Positions 12,501 through 23,665 of a stretch of DNA of 64,000 nt are shown in pieces (the stretch's first letter is position 1; each line of letters opens with the position of its first letter). The DNA is taken from contig JASANG010004122.1 in NCBI GenBank assembly GCA_030248215.1, positions 1 through 64,000 on the forward strand, read 5' to 3'. A model generated the notes under the pieces. The model was not told where the DNA came from, made no database searches, and was given only the letters and a program-made list of their open reading frames with translations. This stretch comes from Enoplolaimus lenunculus (Eukaryota > Nematoda > Enoplea > Enoplida > Thoracostomopsidae). The position numbers and the translations under genes were made by a program.

Positions 12501-15500
12501 CTTTCTATAAAGATAACCCCAGGCAAGGGGGTAAAGTAAAAACAAGTAATTGTTGTCTTTTTAGTATATCACCATGTGTGGCGACACAATGCTGGACCAA
12601 TTTGGACAGTTTACGTACCAATTGTTGCAAACGTGTCTCATGTACATCTTGCCATTATTGTTTATGACAGTTATATACGGTGATATTGTGAAGCGTTTGT
12701 GGTGGAACAATAAATCATCAATGATTCAACTGTGTGCTCATTCAACTAAACAGTCAGATAACAATGTTGCTAAACCTTATACCGCAATACCAACAACGAC
12801 ACCTGCGAAAAATGGTGAAACGTTGTCACATTTATCACGTAAAAGTAAACTAACTTTTGTTGCAGTGTACTGTAGTGAACCGAATAAGAGGGGGGACAGA
12901 TATTTATTTGGCCTCTCGAGAGGGGACCCCCATCTGTGACTCGGTTACGGACTGTTATTTATTTTTAAACCTCCCCCCCTCCGCCGCCCTTCGCTACTAA
13001 CATATATGCGGTGTTGCAGCTATCCGTTAAATTAAACGTTTATTGGTCTTGAATCAACAGCTTTAGCGATAATGCAAGGTTTAACTTAGGAATTACCTTC
13101 ATACTTAAGTAGGCTGTAAAGTTTCGAACTCAACTTCATTTGGACCTGGAGTCATTTATGCCCTATAATTAGTGATACTTGACAGTTATGGGTTCTAGTT
13201 AGGGTTTAGTGACGCTATCCGCTTACTGATTGTTTATTAGGGATACGGACTCCAATAGATTGGAACTCTACATTGGACTCCCCTCTTATTACCCCCTCTT
13301 ATTTGGGTTACTACAGTACGCAGAAAGACTAAGACGTTGTATTGCATAATCGTCCACAAGTTAAATATGTTTTGGGCCCGCCATGATAGCCAAACTGAAA
13401 CCAACGTCTGCAAACACTCATTCCTTAAATTCCCCGCTAACAGTTACATAACGTTGAATTACACTAGAAATATAACACTGATATCGTTAAGAAACGAATG
13501 TATAACTATAATCAACTATGATTACTTTATGGACAGAGTATGCAAATTTTGCGCTATCATGTGATACAAATTGCACCAGCACGCGTTGCATTTTTGCACC
13601 ACTCCTCAATTTGAGGTGGGTAAATGTTGCTAGAACCGTTAAAAATAGAATTTCAAGAGGAGCAGGTAATCCGTTTTACAATTAGTTAACAGGCGTACTG
13701 TAGTGACCCGAATAAGACGGGGTAATAAGAGGGAGGTCCCCATTTTGAGTCCCAGTCAATAAGAGTCCGTATCCCAAATAAGAGTCCGTAAGCGGATAGA
13801 GTCCCTAAACCCTAATTAGAGTCCAGAAATGTCAATTATTCCTAATTGTAGCGCATAACTGACTCGAGGACCAAGTAAAGTTGAGTTGAAAACTTTAAAG
13901 CGTACTTAAGTTATTAACCTTGCATTATCGCTCAAAGAATGCGTTAGTGCATTGTTACAAAATGTTGGGGTTATCTGCAAGTTTAGGGAGACCTCTGTTG
14001 ACTAAAAATGCGTTTGTCACGCGTATAATACGCAGTTAACTTGTAAACAATTCCGTCTTCGCATAAATAGTTATATATTTTTCAAATCCATTAGTTCAAA
14101 GCAACCGCCAGCTTGCCGCCTACTGGTAGGTCCCTATGAAGTATATTATTGCAAACTAAATGCTCAAACGTTTTTAGGTCCGCGTCTTCACGTTCCATCG
14201 CAATTTTCAATCGAATATAGTTGTGCCTCAACGTTGGATTTACGGCGACATTCGTCGGCGAGTTTAACTCCAGACACCACGACCGGCGGACGGCAAACAA
14301 CACAACTTGACACTATGACATCAAATACTGTGACGCTCGTTATTCCAAATATTTCAAGCGCAGAGAGACTTTTTGAGTCCCGTCGCCGCGCTGCTCGCAT
14401 GTTGATTTTAATTGTTATCCTATTTGCCGTTTGTTACTTGCCAACTCACTTGCTAAACATTCTACAGTACGCTGTGACTGTGTGGTTTGTTGTGACAAAA
14501 CTGTATTCCCATTGCTTTTTTGAGCACGGCTTAAAATTAAGGCCGGCGGTAGACGACAATATCACTTTTAAAATTCTGCTGACATCAGTGTCACTGCCAA
14601 CTGCCCCCTACCCTATAGGGGTGGGCACCTGGGTACCGAAGACAAAACCGATGTATCATGCGATTTTGTAATATTTTGCGCCTTCGGAGCTAGTCAGGAT
14701 AAGCATTGTATTTATTACCGCGTATTTGTTTTTGATCGCTTCGCTCGCGAGTGTTTTGCCATTTTAATACACGTTGCGACTCAGCATATGTACAACCTGT
14801 TTTTGCATAAGCTAACACGATCCTGGTTCATATCTTACAAGAAGCCTCATATGGCAGGCGAGCTGAGACTCGGATATTTCAGCGGCGGCGCTGGTTTACA
14901 CGACCCCGTATTTTTGTAGCATAGCTAAGTAGCTGAACGAGCAAGGCTTGTAGTAGTTTTGGAAGTTTAGCTAAATTCTTTTAGAATAACCATTGTGTAA
15001 ACAGCCCGATTAAATTTGTATTTGTTCGAAAGTACAAAAAATATTTTTAAATTACAGAAATTCCCGTAGCACTCGATGAAATATTAATCATTAAAGCTTT
15101 TTTATCAAAAAAATAAGTTGGAGATATTAAGTATTTTGTTTTGCCAATTTAAGGTTCTACGACGTATTTTTGAATGTTGATGATACGACGCATCTTTGGA
15201 TTCTTATTATCGCAAGAACACTGTGCTATTTGAACAGCGCTGGCAATCCCGTAATTTACAATTTTATGAGCAGTAAGTAGGTTGTATATATACATAAAAT
15301 TAAAAGTGTTTTTATTTCCGATGAAAACGTATTTTCTTCACTTAAGATTCATAACTGATTTCTAAATTTTAAAACAAAGCAGTGTTATAATTCTAAAACC
15401 AATTTGTTCAATTATTATGACTTTAAATATATGCTAGCATTTGTGGTGCATTCAGTATGGAGATGAAAACGTAGTCAAATTTTCATGTGAATCAGATAAT

Positions 15501-16469
15501 ACCGCGATATAGGTGGTGTAATTCGGTCGAATTTTAGAAGCGGACTCACATGTGACGACCTTAAGTTTTCCCGATATACTGTAGGTATAAATGATAGATT
15601 GATACATACACTGTGCAGTGCTAAAACGCACAAGAGCTAAACAAATTTTTCATAAGACGTGAAAGCCTTTTTTGAGTAGAGCGTCAAGCTCTTAATTGAG
15701 CGGTGACTTTAACCCTTTCACTCATAGAGTATACTATGAGCAATTAAATACAATATAAAATTGAAAATATTCATGTGAGAAGGGGTTAAACCCCTCCAAC
15801 CGCAGGGTCAAGTTTCGGTCTGTTAAAATTGTATGCATAATGTAAAGACATCAGCTTCATCACTTTCAACATTCAAATTGCTTTCTTTCACTAAAAAATT
15901 CTTAAGGCGTTGAGTTAACTATCCATTCAATACAACTGAAAACTTAAAACCGCACGTCTTTGCGTCTCTAATTGTCATATTTCAACCGGAATTAGGCGTT
16001 GGTCTTGCTTGGATTGAAGGGGGCTATACGCAGAGATGTAAGTGGGCAAAAGTTTTTTTACCAGGCATGTGCTGTACCCGCACAAATTAAATTCTTTACC
16101 CGTCGGAATGCTTGCGCATAAGTACTTTACCCGCGAGCCCGTTGGAACAAAGTTTATTAAGCTAAAACCAGCGGAAAGGGAGCGCCACCCCCATCGTCGT
16201 ACTTATTATAGCCGTCATTGGTAGCCACAGACAAGTTTCCTGAACGAAACAGCTTTTGCAAAATACGAAAAGTGTCAGTATTAAGATTTCCGGAACCTCC
16301 ACCAATTTCTATCTTAGCCAAAACCAGGTATCCTCTTGCACCCTGCTTCCTATGGATAAACAAATCATTTTTAAAAGCAGTGCCGGAGCAGGCTAAGGTG
16401 GTTTCCCAAAACTTCCGGGGTGGGGGCATCAATGCGATTATCAAAATATTTTCCAAGTTTTTTGTTTAA
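9114..16469 (+). CDS. HCRTR-like: Orexin/hypocretin-receptor-like GPCR, six exons
   Basis: Class A (rhodopsin-type) peptide GPCR, expected in the plasma membrane. The best match by eye is the orexin receptor group: an N-terminal segment followed by EWLFIGLLTILF (TM1), MRTATNLFLLNLAFADFLV (TM2), WDVTETWFLGSALCK, SVSISVLTLTAISLER (TM3), YILPLLFMTVIYGDIVKRLW (TM5), RRRAARMLILIVILFAVCYL (TM6) and NSAGNPVIYNF (TM7). An N-L-T glycosylation sequon lies at residue 6. The conserved disulfide pair would be Cys128 and Cys213. Joined exons 9114-9518, 10698-10916, 12565-12844, 14178-14466, 15154-15272 and 16231-16469 keep phase and give 516 aa; the last exon is uncertain. Odd point: the TM3 end reads E-R-R instead of D/E-R-Y/W. 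It could instead belong to the neighbouring allatotropin-receptor branch. Confidence 0.85.
10698..10916 (+). CDS. GPCR exon 2 (TM3 to extracellular loop 2)
   Basis: Codes residues 136-208. It has acceptor tatgcag, phase 0 at both ends, and donor GTAAGT at 10917. It carries TM3, the E-R-R motif (residues 152-154), TM4 and a glycosylatable N-F-T in loop 2. Confidence 0.85.
11809..12471. repeat. 343-bp tandem duplication in GPCR intron 2
   Basis: Copy 1 covers 11809-12151 and copy 2 covers 12152-12471. They are almost identical except that copy 2 lacks about 25 bp inside. The unit contains degenerate TTAGGC-like words and a run of TTTCTGA/TCAGAAA motifs. The near identity indicates a recent duplication. 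Confidence 0.9.
12565..12844 (+). CDS. GPCR exon 3 (loop 2 cysteine, TM5, start of loop 3)
   Basis: Codes residues 209-301 plus one base. The acceptor is ttgttgtctttttag. It begins YITMC with the expected loop-2 cysteine and then TM5 ending KRLWW. The donor is most likely aaa|GTAAAC at 12845 (phase 1); cGTAAAA at 12839 is also in phase. A MITE starts 24 bp past the donor. Confidence 0.75.
12868..13318. mobile_element. TA-flanked MITE, copy 2 (inverted)
   Basis: A full-length copy of the family seen at 8521, in the opposite orientation, with both ends intact (TACTGTAGTGAACCGAATAA and TTTGGGTTACTACAGTA). It sits in GPCR intron 3 just behind the donor of exon 3. Confidence 0.85.
13696..13936. 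mobile_element. TA-flanked MITE, copy 3 (5' half)
   Basis: Starts with TACTGTAGTGACCCGAATAA and follows copy 1 through the GAGTCC-rich part to the word TTATCGCTCAA, where similarity ends. The right half and terminal repeat are missing. It is in the same intron as copy 2, 378 bp downstream of it. Confidence 0.8.
14178..14466 (+). CDS. GPCR exon 4 (intracellular loop 3 and TM6)
   Basis: Codes about residues 302-397. The acceptor tttttag at 14177 keeps phase 1 from exon 3. It contains a long Ser/Thr-rich loop 3, then RRRAARML and the TM6 signature CYLP. The donor is GTACGC at 14467 in phase 2. Confidence 0.75.
15154..15272 (+). CDS. GPCR exon 5 (loop 3 outside and TM7)
   Basis: Codes about residues 398-437. 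The acceptor is gccaatttaag in phase 2. It reads through HLWILIIARTLCYLNSAGNP to VIYNFMS, the TM7 NPxxY motif. The donor is GTAAGT at 15273 in phase 1; without splicing the frame would stop two codons later. Confidence 0.8.
15709..15789. mobile_element. Short TTAA-flanked MITE
   Basis: Bounded by TTAA on both sides with inverted ends TTAACCCTTTC and GAGAAGGGGTTAA. The right end (attcatgtgagaaggggtta) matches the right end of the longer element at 60729-61001. This is an internally deleted relative with piggyBac-like TTAA specificity, located in the GPCR intron before the proposed last exon. Confidence 0.65.
16231..16469 (+). CDS. GPCR exon 6, putative C-terminal tail
   Basis: Proposed from phase (acceptor ccacag, two bases completing a codon) and because it gives KFPERNSFCKI straight after the NPxxY helix, where orexin receptors have K-F-R-E-E-F. 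It runs to TAA at 16467. The polypyrimidine tract is weak. The same DNA is also open on the minus strand for 99 codons (16157-16456), so a transposon-derived origin is a real alternative. Confidence 0.35.
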
Positions 16470-18537
16470 AATCTTGTCAGGGTGGAAGCGCTGTTTGGGA
16501 TAGTCCCAAAAAACCAAAGTATGGTGGTGGCTGCTCAGGCCATGTTTACAAGTAGAACAATGTAACACCTAGCTGGCATAGTTAAACATCATGCTTGTTT
16601 GTTAGCTAAAATCTAGGTGGGTTAACACTCACATATTTTTAATCGTGCTTTTAAATTTCGTCCGCAGATGCAGCCACGTCTAAAAATTCTTGAACAACCC
16701 GCGTTTACAAGCGGATCATGCATACGTCTGGATTGGACACAGCAAAAAAGTCTTCAGAACCCGAAATTAATGTAGTTTTTCGATACAGTATTGATCATGG
16801 CCACGTATCAGCTCTTTTCAACTGCAAGTTGTGAACCATTTATAACTGGCCTGAGTGTGAGTAATGCATCATTTGGTTTATGTTGTGCGCTGCATACTAA
16901 ATAAAATGGAAAATTACATCAATTGATAATTATCGAACGCAACCTGTAGGATATATTTGCAATTGTTACTATTTTTGTAACTCCATTTTTCAGGAAAATT
17001 TCAAACAGCGTTTGCGTCACTTTTTCGTAACTTGATGAAATAGTGAATTGAAGAAATCTGTTATATCGTCCAGCTTGCCACCAATGGAAACTCAACGAAC
17101 CAACGAGCAAACGAATTACAATACCGTACCGTTACACAAAATCGTACTTCTTATGAAAGCCAATGTTACTTTGAAGCGTGTAACGTTAATGAAAGTATAT
17201 TCTTATAAAAGCCTAAGATAAAAACCTAAGCCTAGGCCTAAGCGTAAGGAAAAACGGTCTAAAGTTCAAGCTTACTCTGTCCCACTAAAAACGGTTCGAT
17301 TGAAAAACTGATATAAAAGTAGGCACAAAAATATAATTTTTAATGATTGAAGATCTAATCTATTGAATGTCTTTCTAATAGATTTGTAAACGTGTATGCA
17401 CTACTAATTTTAATTTTGTCGGGGGTCGTGTTAAATACGAAACGCTTTTCGAGTTTTCAAGACGTGTTTCTGATGATGCGAAACTTAACGTTTCAACGTA
17501 AGTACTGCTACAAAGCGTATACTTTTATATTTCCACCGGTGGTTGCAACAGTTTCTGTAATGAAAATTTTCGCATTCTTATAAAACTTGTGCCCTTCAGC
17601 GCGTATAGATTTCTATCTTTAGCGCAATTTTGAAATTTTAATTGCACAACTTTTATAAAAATTTGAACGATTTTTTGACTATACTTTGCAAAATATTGTT
17701 AAAATTTGTAATATTAAACAGCATTTTTATAACTTATATAATTTTGCTTCATCTCTGGTTGCAGCCTGCTCACAAGCTGTTCATTTCCTATTGCCTCTCT
17801 TGCAGAAAACTGTTTGGAAACAATTTGAAATGCGAGAAACTTTTGAAATAGCGTTTTAATATATTTGACACTTCCTGACAAACATTTGAAGTAACAATTG
17901 TGAATCAAATCCTGCAGGTTGTTCTAGCTTATCAGTTAATGCAATATTGCATTTTATTAAAATTGTACTGTGTAATATATGCAGAATAATGTAAGAAGCA
18001 CCATTGATATTAACACTGTTATAGTTGTTGAGTCAGTCACACGATATTGTCGCATACGTTGTGCATCAAAATATTGCATTAAGTTAGGTTCGCCCACAAT
18101 GCGGACTTACTGGGAACCATGGCCAGTTGTAATCGTATTTGGGTAAATCGCAATATCCAGTTGCATAAGTGCTTCAGCGAAGGTTTCTGTAGATGTTTCT
18201 GCACACGGTATTACTTCTAATCTACCATGTGAAGCGGTCAATTATTGCAATTACAATATTTGTTTTCACGAAATAGAGCAACGAGCCAACCATTTTAATG
18301 TGTGCATTGATCAGGAGCGCCCTGTAGTTGGAATCTGGCCTGTTGGACTTCTGAGTATGACAATATACGTTTCACATGTTTCACAACACTTTTTCCCACT
18401 AGTCGTAGTGGGACTACATGTATTGAGCGAAGCTCGAACACACGTAAGCAATTAAGGTAATATGCAAATTTGTTTTAGCTACTAGTCAATTATCGGTTTT
18501 GGAGGTTTGTAAACAATGTATTCAAATTCCTCGCACT
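16470..18537. other. Intergenic, weak candidate exons only
   Basis: No recognised gene. One stretch at 17382-17498 has a good acceptor (ctttctaatag) and a perfect GTAAGT donor, is open in two frames, and is followed by an acceptor at 17765 with a short frame to a stop, but no family is recognised. A short TTAGGC-type tract lies near 17210-17250. Confidence 0.4.
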
Positions 18538-19858
18538 TAATGCGGGGTTCACGTTAAAACCGGGGCAGGCGGGACACGGTTTGTCCCAGTTGATTCGACG
18601 TCAACGTTAAAATTCGAGTACTCATATCGGATGAACAGACAAAACTCTAATGTCATGATATTAGTCTACAAGCCACCGCTCTCAAATGATCAATGTGTAC
18701 AAGGGACAGTATGTCACGTGATACTGTAGGACATTTTTATGCGAATATCATATGATATTCCAAAATTTCAACGAATACCATATGATATTCAGCGGAACAG
18801 TGTAACCTTTGGGTAATATAAATAAATGAAAAGTTGGGCGGCAGCGGCACAAATATGCTTTAAATAGCAAATATACGTCTGCAAATCAATTTCCGACACA
18901 AAATCGTTATGCGGGGTTCACGCTATAACTGGGGCAGCCTGAAACACGTTTTGTCCCTATGACTATAGCTGGTAACATTTTGTCTGACCGTTTATCCGCT
19001 ATGAGATTCAAAAAATTTGAATTGTCTGCTATCCTGATGTGACATCTACTGTTTGTACTGCAATATCATATGATATTCCAAATATTGTCTGCAAGTATCA
19101 TATGATGTTTGAAAATGTCTGCAAAGTTGTGGTAAACTAGCTTGATTGTACTGTAGAATGTCATATGATACTAAAATTTCAAATTTGAATTATTTGCACT
19201 TAGGAATATATTTTGGGAAAAACTTAGCGAGAAACAGAACGGTAGAAGCTAATTCAACTTGCGAAATCATTTAATGCTGCATTATCCGACTTTTTACTGT
19301 TTTATTTAGCGTGCACAAATTCCATTGTCCTGTATAAATATCATATGATGTTTAGTAGAATTTAAGAATATCATATGATATTCGAATAAATGTCCCGCAG
19401 TATCATATGACAAATGGTTATTTGTATACGATGATCGCTGGACATCAGTGATTTGTAAGCCAATGTCATATGACATTCACATTTGGTCTACATAACCGCA
19501 ATTCGGATCACAGAATTTTATGTTGACGTCGAATCAACATTGGACAAAACGTGTTCCAAGCTGCCCCAGTTATAACGTGAACGCCGCATTAGAATCCCAC
19601 TGTCATAATTCAAAAATTCAAATTTTAAATTCTAGTATATATCATATGATATTCAACAGGACAATTTAGGTATGTTAACTCAAGTATGCAGACATTTGAA
19701 AATATATATGATATTGAAGGACAGAAGGTGACCTATACATGATGATAGCAGACAAATACGATTTTTCGACACGATATGGGGTCTATTAGCAGACAAAATG
19801 TAACCCAATAGGCTAATAGGGGCAAAACGTGTCCCAAGCTGCCCAGGTTATAACGAAC
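18538..19858. mobile_element. Two overlapping foldback elements with CATATG palindromes
   Basis: Element A spans about 18538-19591; its left end TTAATGCGG(g)GTTCACG matches the inverted right end CGTGAACGCCGCATTA, with about 65 bp of similarity inward to GACGTCAAC/GTTGACGTC. Element B spans about 18910-19858; its ends share the same outer sequence (TATAACTGGGGCAGC) but have their own inner match (ACATTTTGTCTG). The two overlap instead of nesting. At least ten copies of a palindrome close to ATATCATATGATAT lie between 18745 and 19652. No coding capacity. Confidence 0.8.
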
Positions 19859-19879
19859 CTTAATTAACGAAATCTTGTA

Positions 19880-20060
19880 AAAAGTTCTAATTTAGGCTTA
19901 TAAACTGCTAATATGCAAATTATCTATTAGCTAACTACTCAATTATCCATTTGGGAGGTTTGTAAACCTGAAATAAAATTGCTTCTAACTGTAATAATTA
20001 GTGAAATAGTGTAGAAAATCCTAATCTAGGCTTAATTAATTATGCAAATTAGCCTGTAGC
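19880..20060. repeat. Dispersed TGCAAATTA repeat
   Basis: The block tatgcaaattatctattagc through ggaggtttgtaaac is also found at about 18460-18515 on the other side of the foldback pair. The neighbouring piece with cctaatctaggcttaa is found inverted at about 31040-31120. It is an old dispersed repeat that flanks the foldback on both sides. Confidence 0.6.
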
Positions 20061-20099
20061 TAAGAAACGGTTTAAAATTTCAAAACCTCAATGCGAGGT

Positions 20100-20450
20100 T
20101 AACACCAATGGATAATTGGCTTTCAAACAAAAGTTTCTCAAAATCGGTTCAGCCGTTCCTGAGGTTCATTTCAGACAGACATCCACCTTTCGACCCCAGA
20201 GTACAAAACATAAAACGCTTCGCGAAACTCCGAGCTTCGCTCGGAGTTTCGCTTCACTCAATAATCGTCTGCGAAATTTCAGAAACTTTCCTGAAAATTG
20301 TAACAAAAGTAAAATGAAACACGTATAAACAGATAAATTTTGCAGTTATGCAAAATATTACAACCGAACTTGCGCCGAAACCTCTGGATAAATTCTACCC
20401 GAGACTGATTTTCTGCCGGAGCCAGGCCTTCGGTTACCCTGAGGACAACC
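20100..20450. repeat. Repeat with LINE-like 3' tail and gaac repeat
   Basis: Contains AAAATCGGTTCAGCCGTTCC, a phrase typical of the 3' regions of RTE-type LINEs and their SINE partners, then a perfect hairpin (aaactccgagc / gctcggagttt). It is followed by a copy of the dispersed repeat seen at 52846-53036. Assignment to RTE is from memory of the family and is tentative. Confidence 0.45.
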
Positions 20451-20459
20451 GTTTTGGCT

Positions 20460-23400
20460 GTGTTGGACTGCACATTTGCTGCAATAATACGGGTAAACCT
20501 TTAGGATCAGTTTTAAATTGAACGTAAAGCAAAGTAGACAACCAATCGAAATAATGTTTCAAGCATGCATTAAATTGATAAAAGTTTTATGTCAAAAGTT
20601 GATTTTTTAGTTTAGTTTCGTGAAAAGTTCGCAGAAAAGAATGCCAGCGGCTCACTTCGGTTTTTGACGATTTGACATGAGACTGCTCAAGTTGGAAATT
20701 AAACGGAGTAAGAATTTTACCGCGTAACATAGAAATCCCTTAGTTCAAATGGACTCAGTATGACAATCAGCTCCAATAGCCAGGGTACAACCAGACGTCT
20801 GTTTCCAACAGAAAGTTAACTTCCTGCTTCGATACTTTCTGCAGGAAGCTCCGGAATGGTGTAGCGAAATTTCACAGTTTTACCAATTTATTTGTTTTGT
20901 ACATTTGCTTTTAAATTCTGCAAAATTTTGAGAAAAAAATTGCCGAGATTTTGTAAAAAAATAAGCGTAAAACCAAGATTTAACAACTATCTGCTAAAAT
21001 TAACAAATTAAACATCCTTTTTACTGCCTAATCTTTGTCACATCCGGTTGCACCTTCCCAATAGGTAACAATTTATAAATTTATTGAACACTCAACAGTA
21101 TATATAAGTACCATCTGCTATATATAAACAATCATACATGGTCGACAAAGTGTCGTTCAGCAACTCGCTATTTGTTTATGCATATATTTGAAATGTTATT
21201 GGATACCGGGTAAACAGACAAAATAGAATATCAAGCATTAAGGTTACAATCCAAAGCAATATACTTCTCTACTAACCCGCCATACATTTTCCATGGATTC
21301 AAGTCTAGATGTTTAAGCGTTAAAAGTTTAAGAAAAAACACGGCTGCACTTCAATATAAGGTCATCAGTCGATGCAACGATTTCAAAACATACGAAATAT
21401 TTTTTAAGCGTAGCGTAAATCTACCGTTTTGAAATGAAAAAATAAATATATTTAAATGAAAATTTATAAATTTTTACATAACCCAGTTAATAACGACAGC
21501 CCCCAAATAAAATTTTTTTTAAACGTAGTGCTACTGGCGTATGTTAAATACATCTCTACACACAAGAAAACGCTAATACATTTATATCGAGAGGTGGCAT
21601 TATAAGCGCTCGAGTCAAGTCAAGTGAAAAAGAAATCCGCAGGATAAACACCTGCTCACAGTAAAAATTAAAAACATTTACACAGTCAGTTCTGACACAG
21701 TATAAACCACTTAAATGACTTAATTGAATATATTAACGACTGAATAACAAAGAAGCAGATCCGAAGGCTACACCTCGCGAGGACCGCCGTGTCGATCAGG
21801 ACCGTATGACCCTATGAGTTCGTAGAGGTTATAGTAAAGCCCACAGTTAATCAAAAAGACCACCTTATCGTAAATCCTAATCCTGGGCCACGGGTGCCGG
21901 CTCGGGAATCCGAGCTTGCCCCTCCTTCGTCTGCGAGATGGCCCGAGTTGTAATGTCTCAACCGGGAATGCAACAGACTATAAAAAACCATGGGTACATA
22001 CGTGGAGGCACAATTTTTAGTTGTGGAAGAAAGCTCGCCAGCGAAGTAGAGCGAGACGCCAAATCTGCGAGAATAACGCAATGCTTAAATTTTTCCTAGG
22101 AAATGCCGGTTGAATTTAAAATGGTCAAAATTTAGTTGTTTACCAGGTTGTCTAAACAACCGTTGAATCATTTCGAGCAAGGCATCTAATAAGGCAATTT
22201 CTTCTGACCAGGGATGTGTGGTGGAACTAACCTTGAATCTTAAAAGCGCAAAAATTAGTTGAAATAATATAAATTATAATAAATCTAAACTATTTCCACC
22301 GAAATAACGCTGAGTTGCATCACGCAGTAAAACAGCTCGAGCATGCAGCACTGATTTAATATGCTGAAGATCTACAGCTTTCAACTTCGAAATTACATAC
22401 CAACCGGTAAAAGTCAAATTCTAACACTTCTCTAGGCAACAAATTTAAAGCTATCTAAATTTCTAATTTACAACGTATCAGCCCAAGTTACCAAAAACCT
22501 ATGTAAATTTCATATTAAAGGAGCAAAGTGCCATTCGCCAGTCAACATGTTATGATACTTTACGACTCAACAAATCAAAAGTACGATCACGGACAGAATT
22601 ATATGCATTCGCGATCGCATTCCAAACCATGGGTTTGGTCGCAAACGTGATTTGAACCAGCCGCGGGTACTGCGACCAAAATCGCGACTGCGTCCAAAAT
22701 TACCGTGTAATAATTTTTCAATCTGTAAACGCGGCTACAGCTGCAGTTTGAGACGCGACTGCTATCGCGTCGTAGGCGAAATTTGTCATGAGCAAAGCAC
22801 TCAGACCAGGGTTGGCACCGGCCTGGGCCTAAACGTTGGGACCACGAGATTTAATGAGCCGGGCCCGCAAGCCGAAATAAATCGGACCAGTGCGTGACCT
22901 CTTTTTGTCCTATGAGCCCATGAAATAGAACGCTGGTTGGTTTCACATTGCAATAAAATTTAGATACGTATTTTTGCACCTTAATTCCTTTCAATAATAC
23001 TGCGTTTTATGGCAACGCATATAGTAACCAGGGCTCGCAGCCTTTTGAATCCGTCGTTCGTTGGAACTCTTGAGTCTGAAGGAAGCTGCACTGAATAATA
23101 TTTGGTGAAATTGGAAGAATAGTGTTGTTTATATTGATTTTTGTTTTGTTTTCTGCTCTGAACCTATAAAATTCGCCGTCCAGGGCCCGGGCCGAGTGTG
23201 ATGGGCCCGGGTCAAATCGCACCGATTCCAAACCTGACTCAGACGCGATTTTAACCCCGCGACCGCAGATGCGATTATGTAGCACTTAATTCGGTCCCCC
23301 ACAATAACAAAACACCGTTAGTCAGAATGATTTAGTGAGTCTCTCGCTCCAAAGATTTTCCAATAACGCGACATGAAGGAAATTATCTCGCCAGATACGC

Positions 23401-23665
23401 AATATTAAATGTTTCAAAAATTATTATTTAAGACATCGCTGACATTCAATCAGTTATCGACACTTCTCGACTGAGAAAATCAGCAAGACTCTCGCACAAC
23501 ATTTCTGCTGTTTTAAAGCAACGCTGCTACTGATTCTAAACCCCAATGCCATCTCAAATGTTCCCAAATGATGTGAGACACCGCTAACATTCAACCCATT
23601 TTCAATACTACAAACGACACGTTATCGCGCTAAACTACTATTAATTGACCTGAAGCTGAAGAACT
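20460..23665. other. Intergenic between foldbacks and PPP1R37 3' end
   Basis: No gene recognised. A GC-balanced island at 21720-22085 stands out from the AT-rich surroundings, and a GC-rich patch at 22640-23280 has GGGCCCG-type repeats. The sequence directly left of 23666 would be the 3' UTR of the minus-strand PPP1R37 homologue. Confidence 0.45.
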
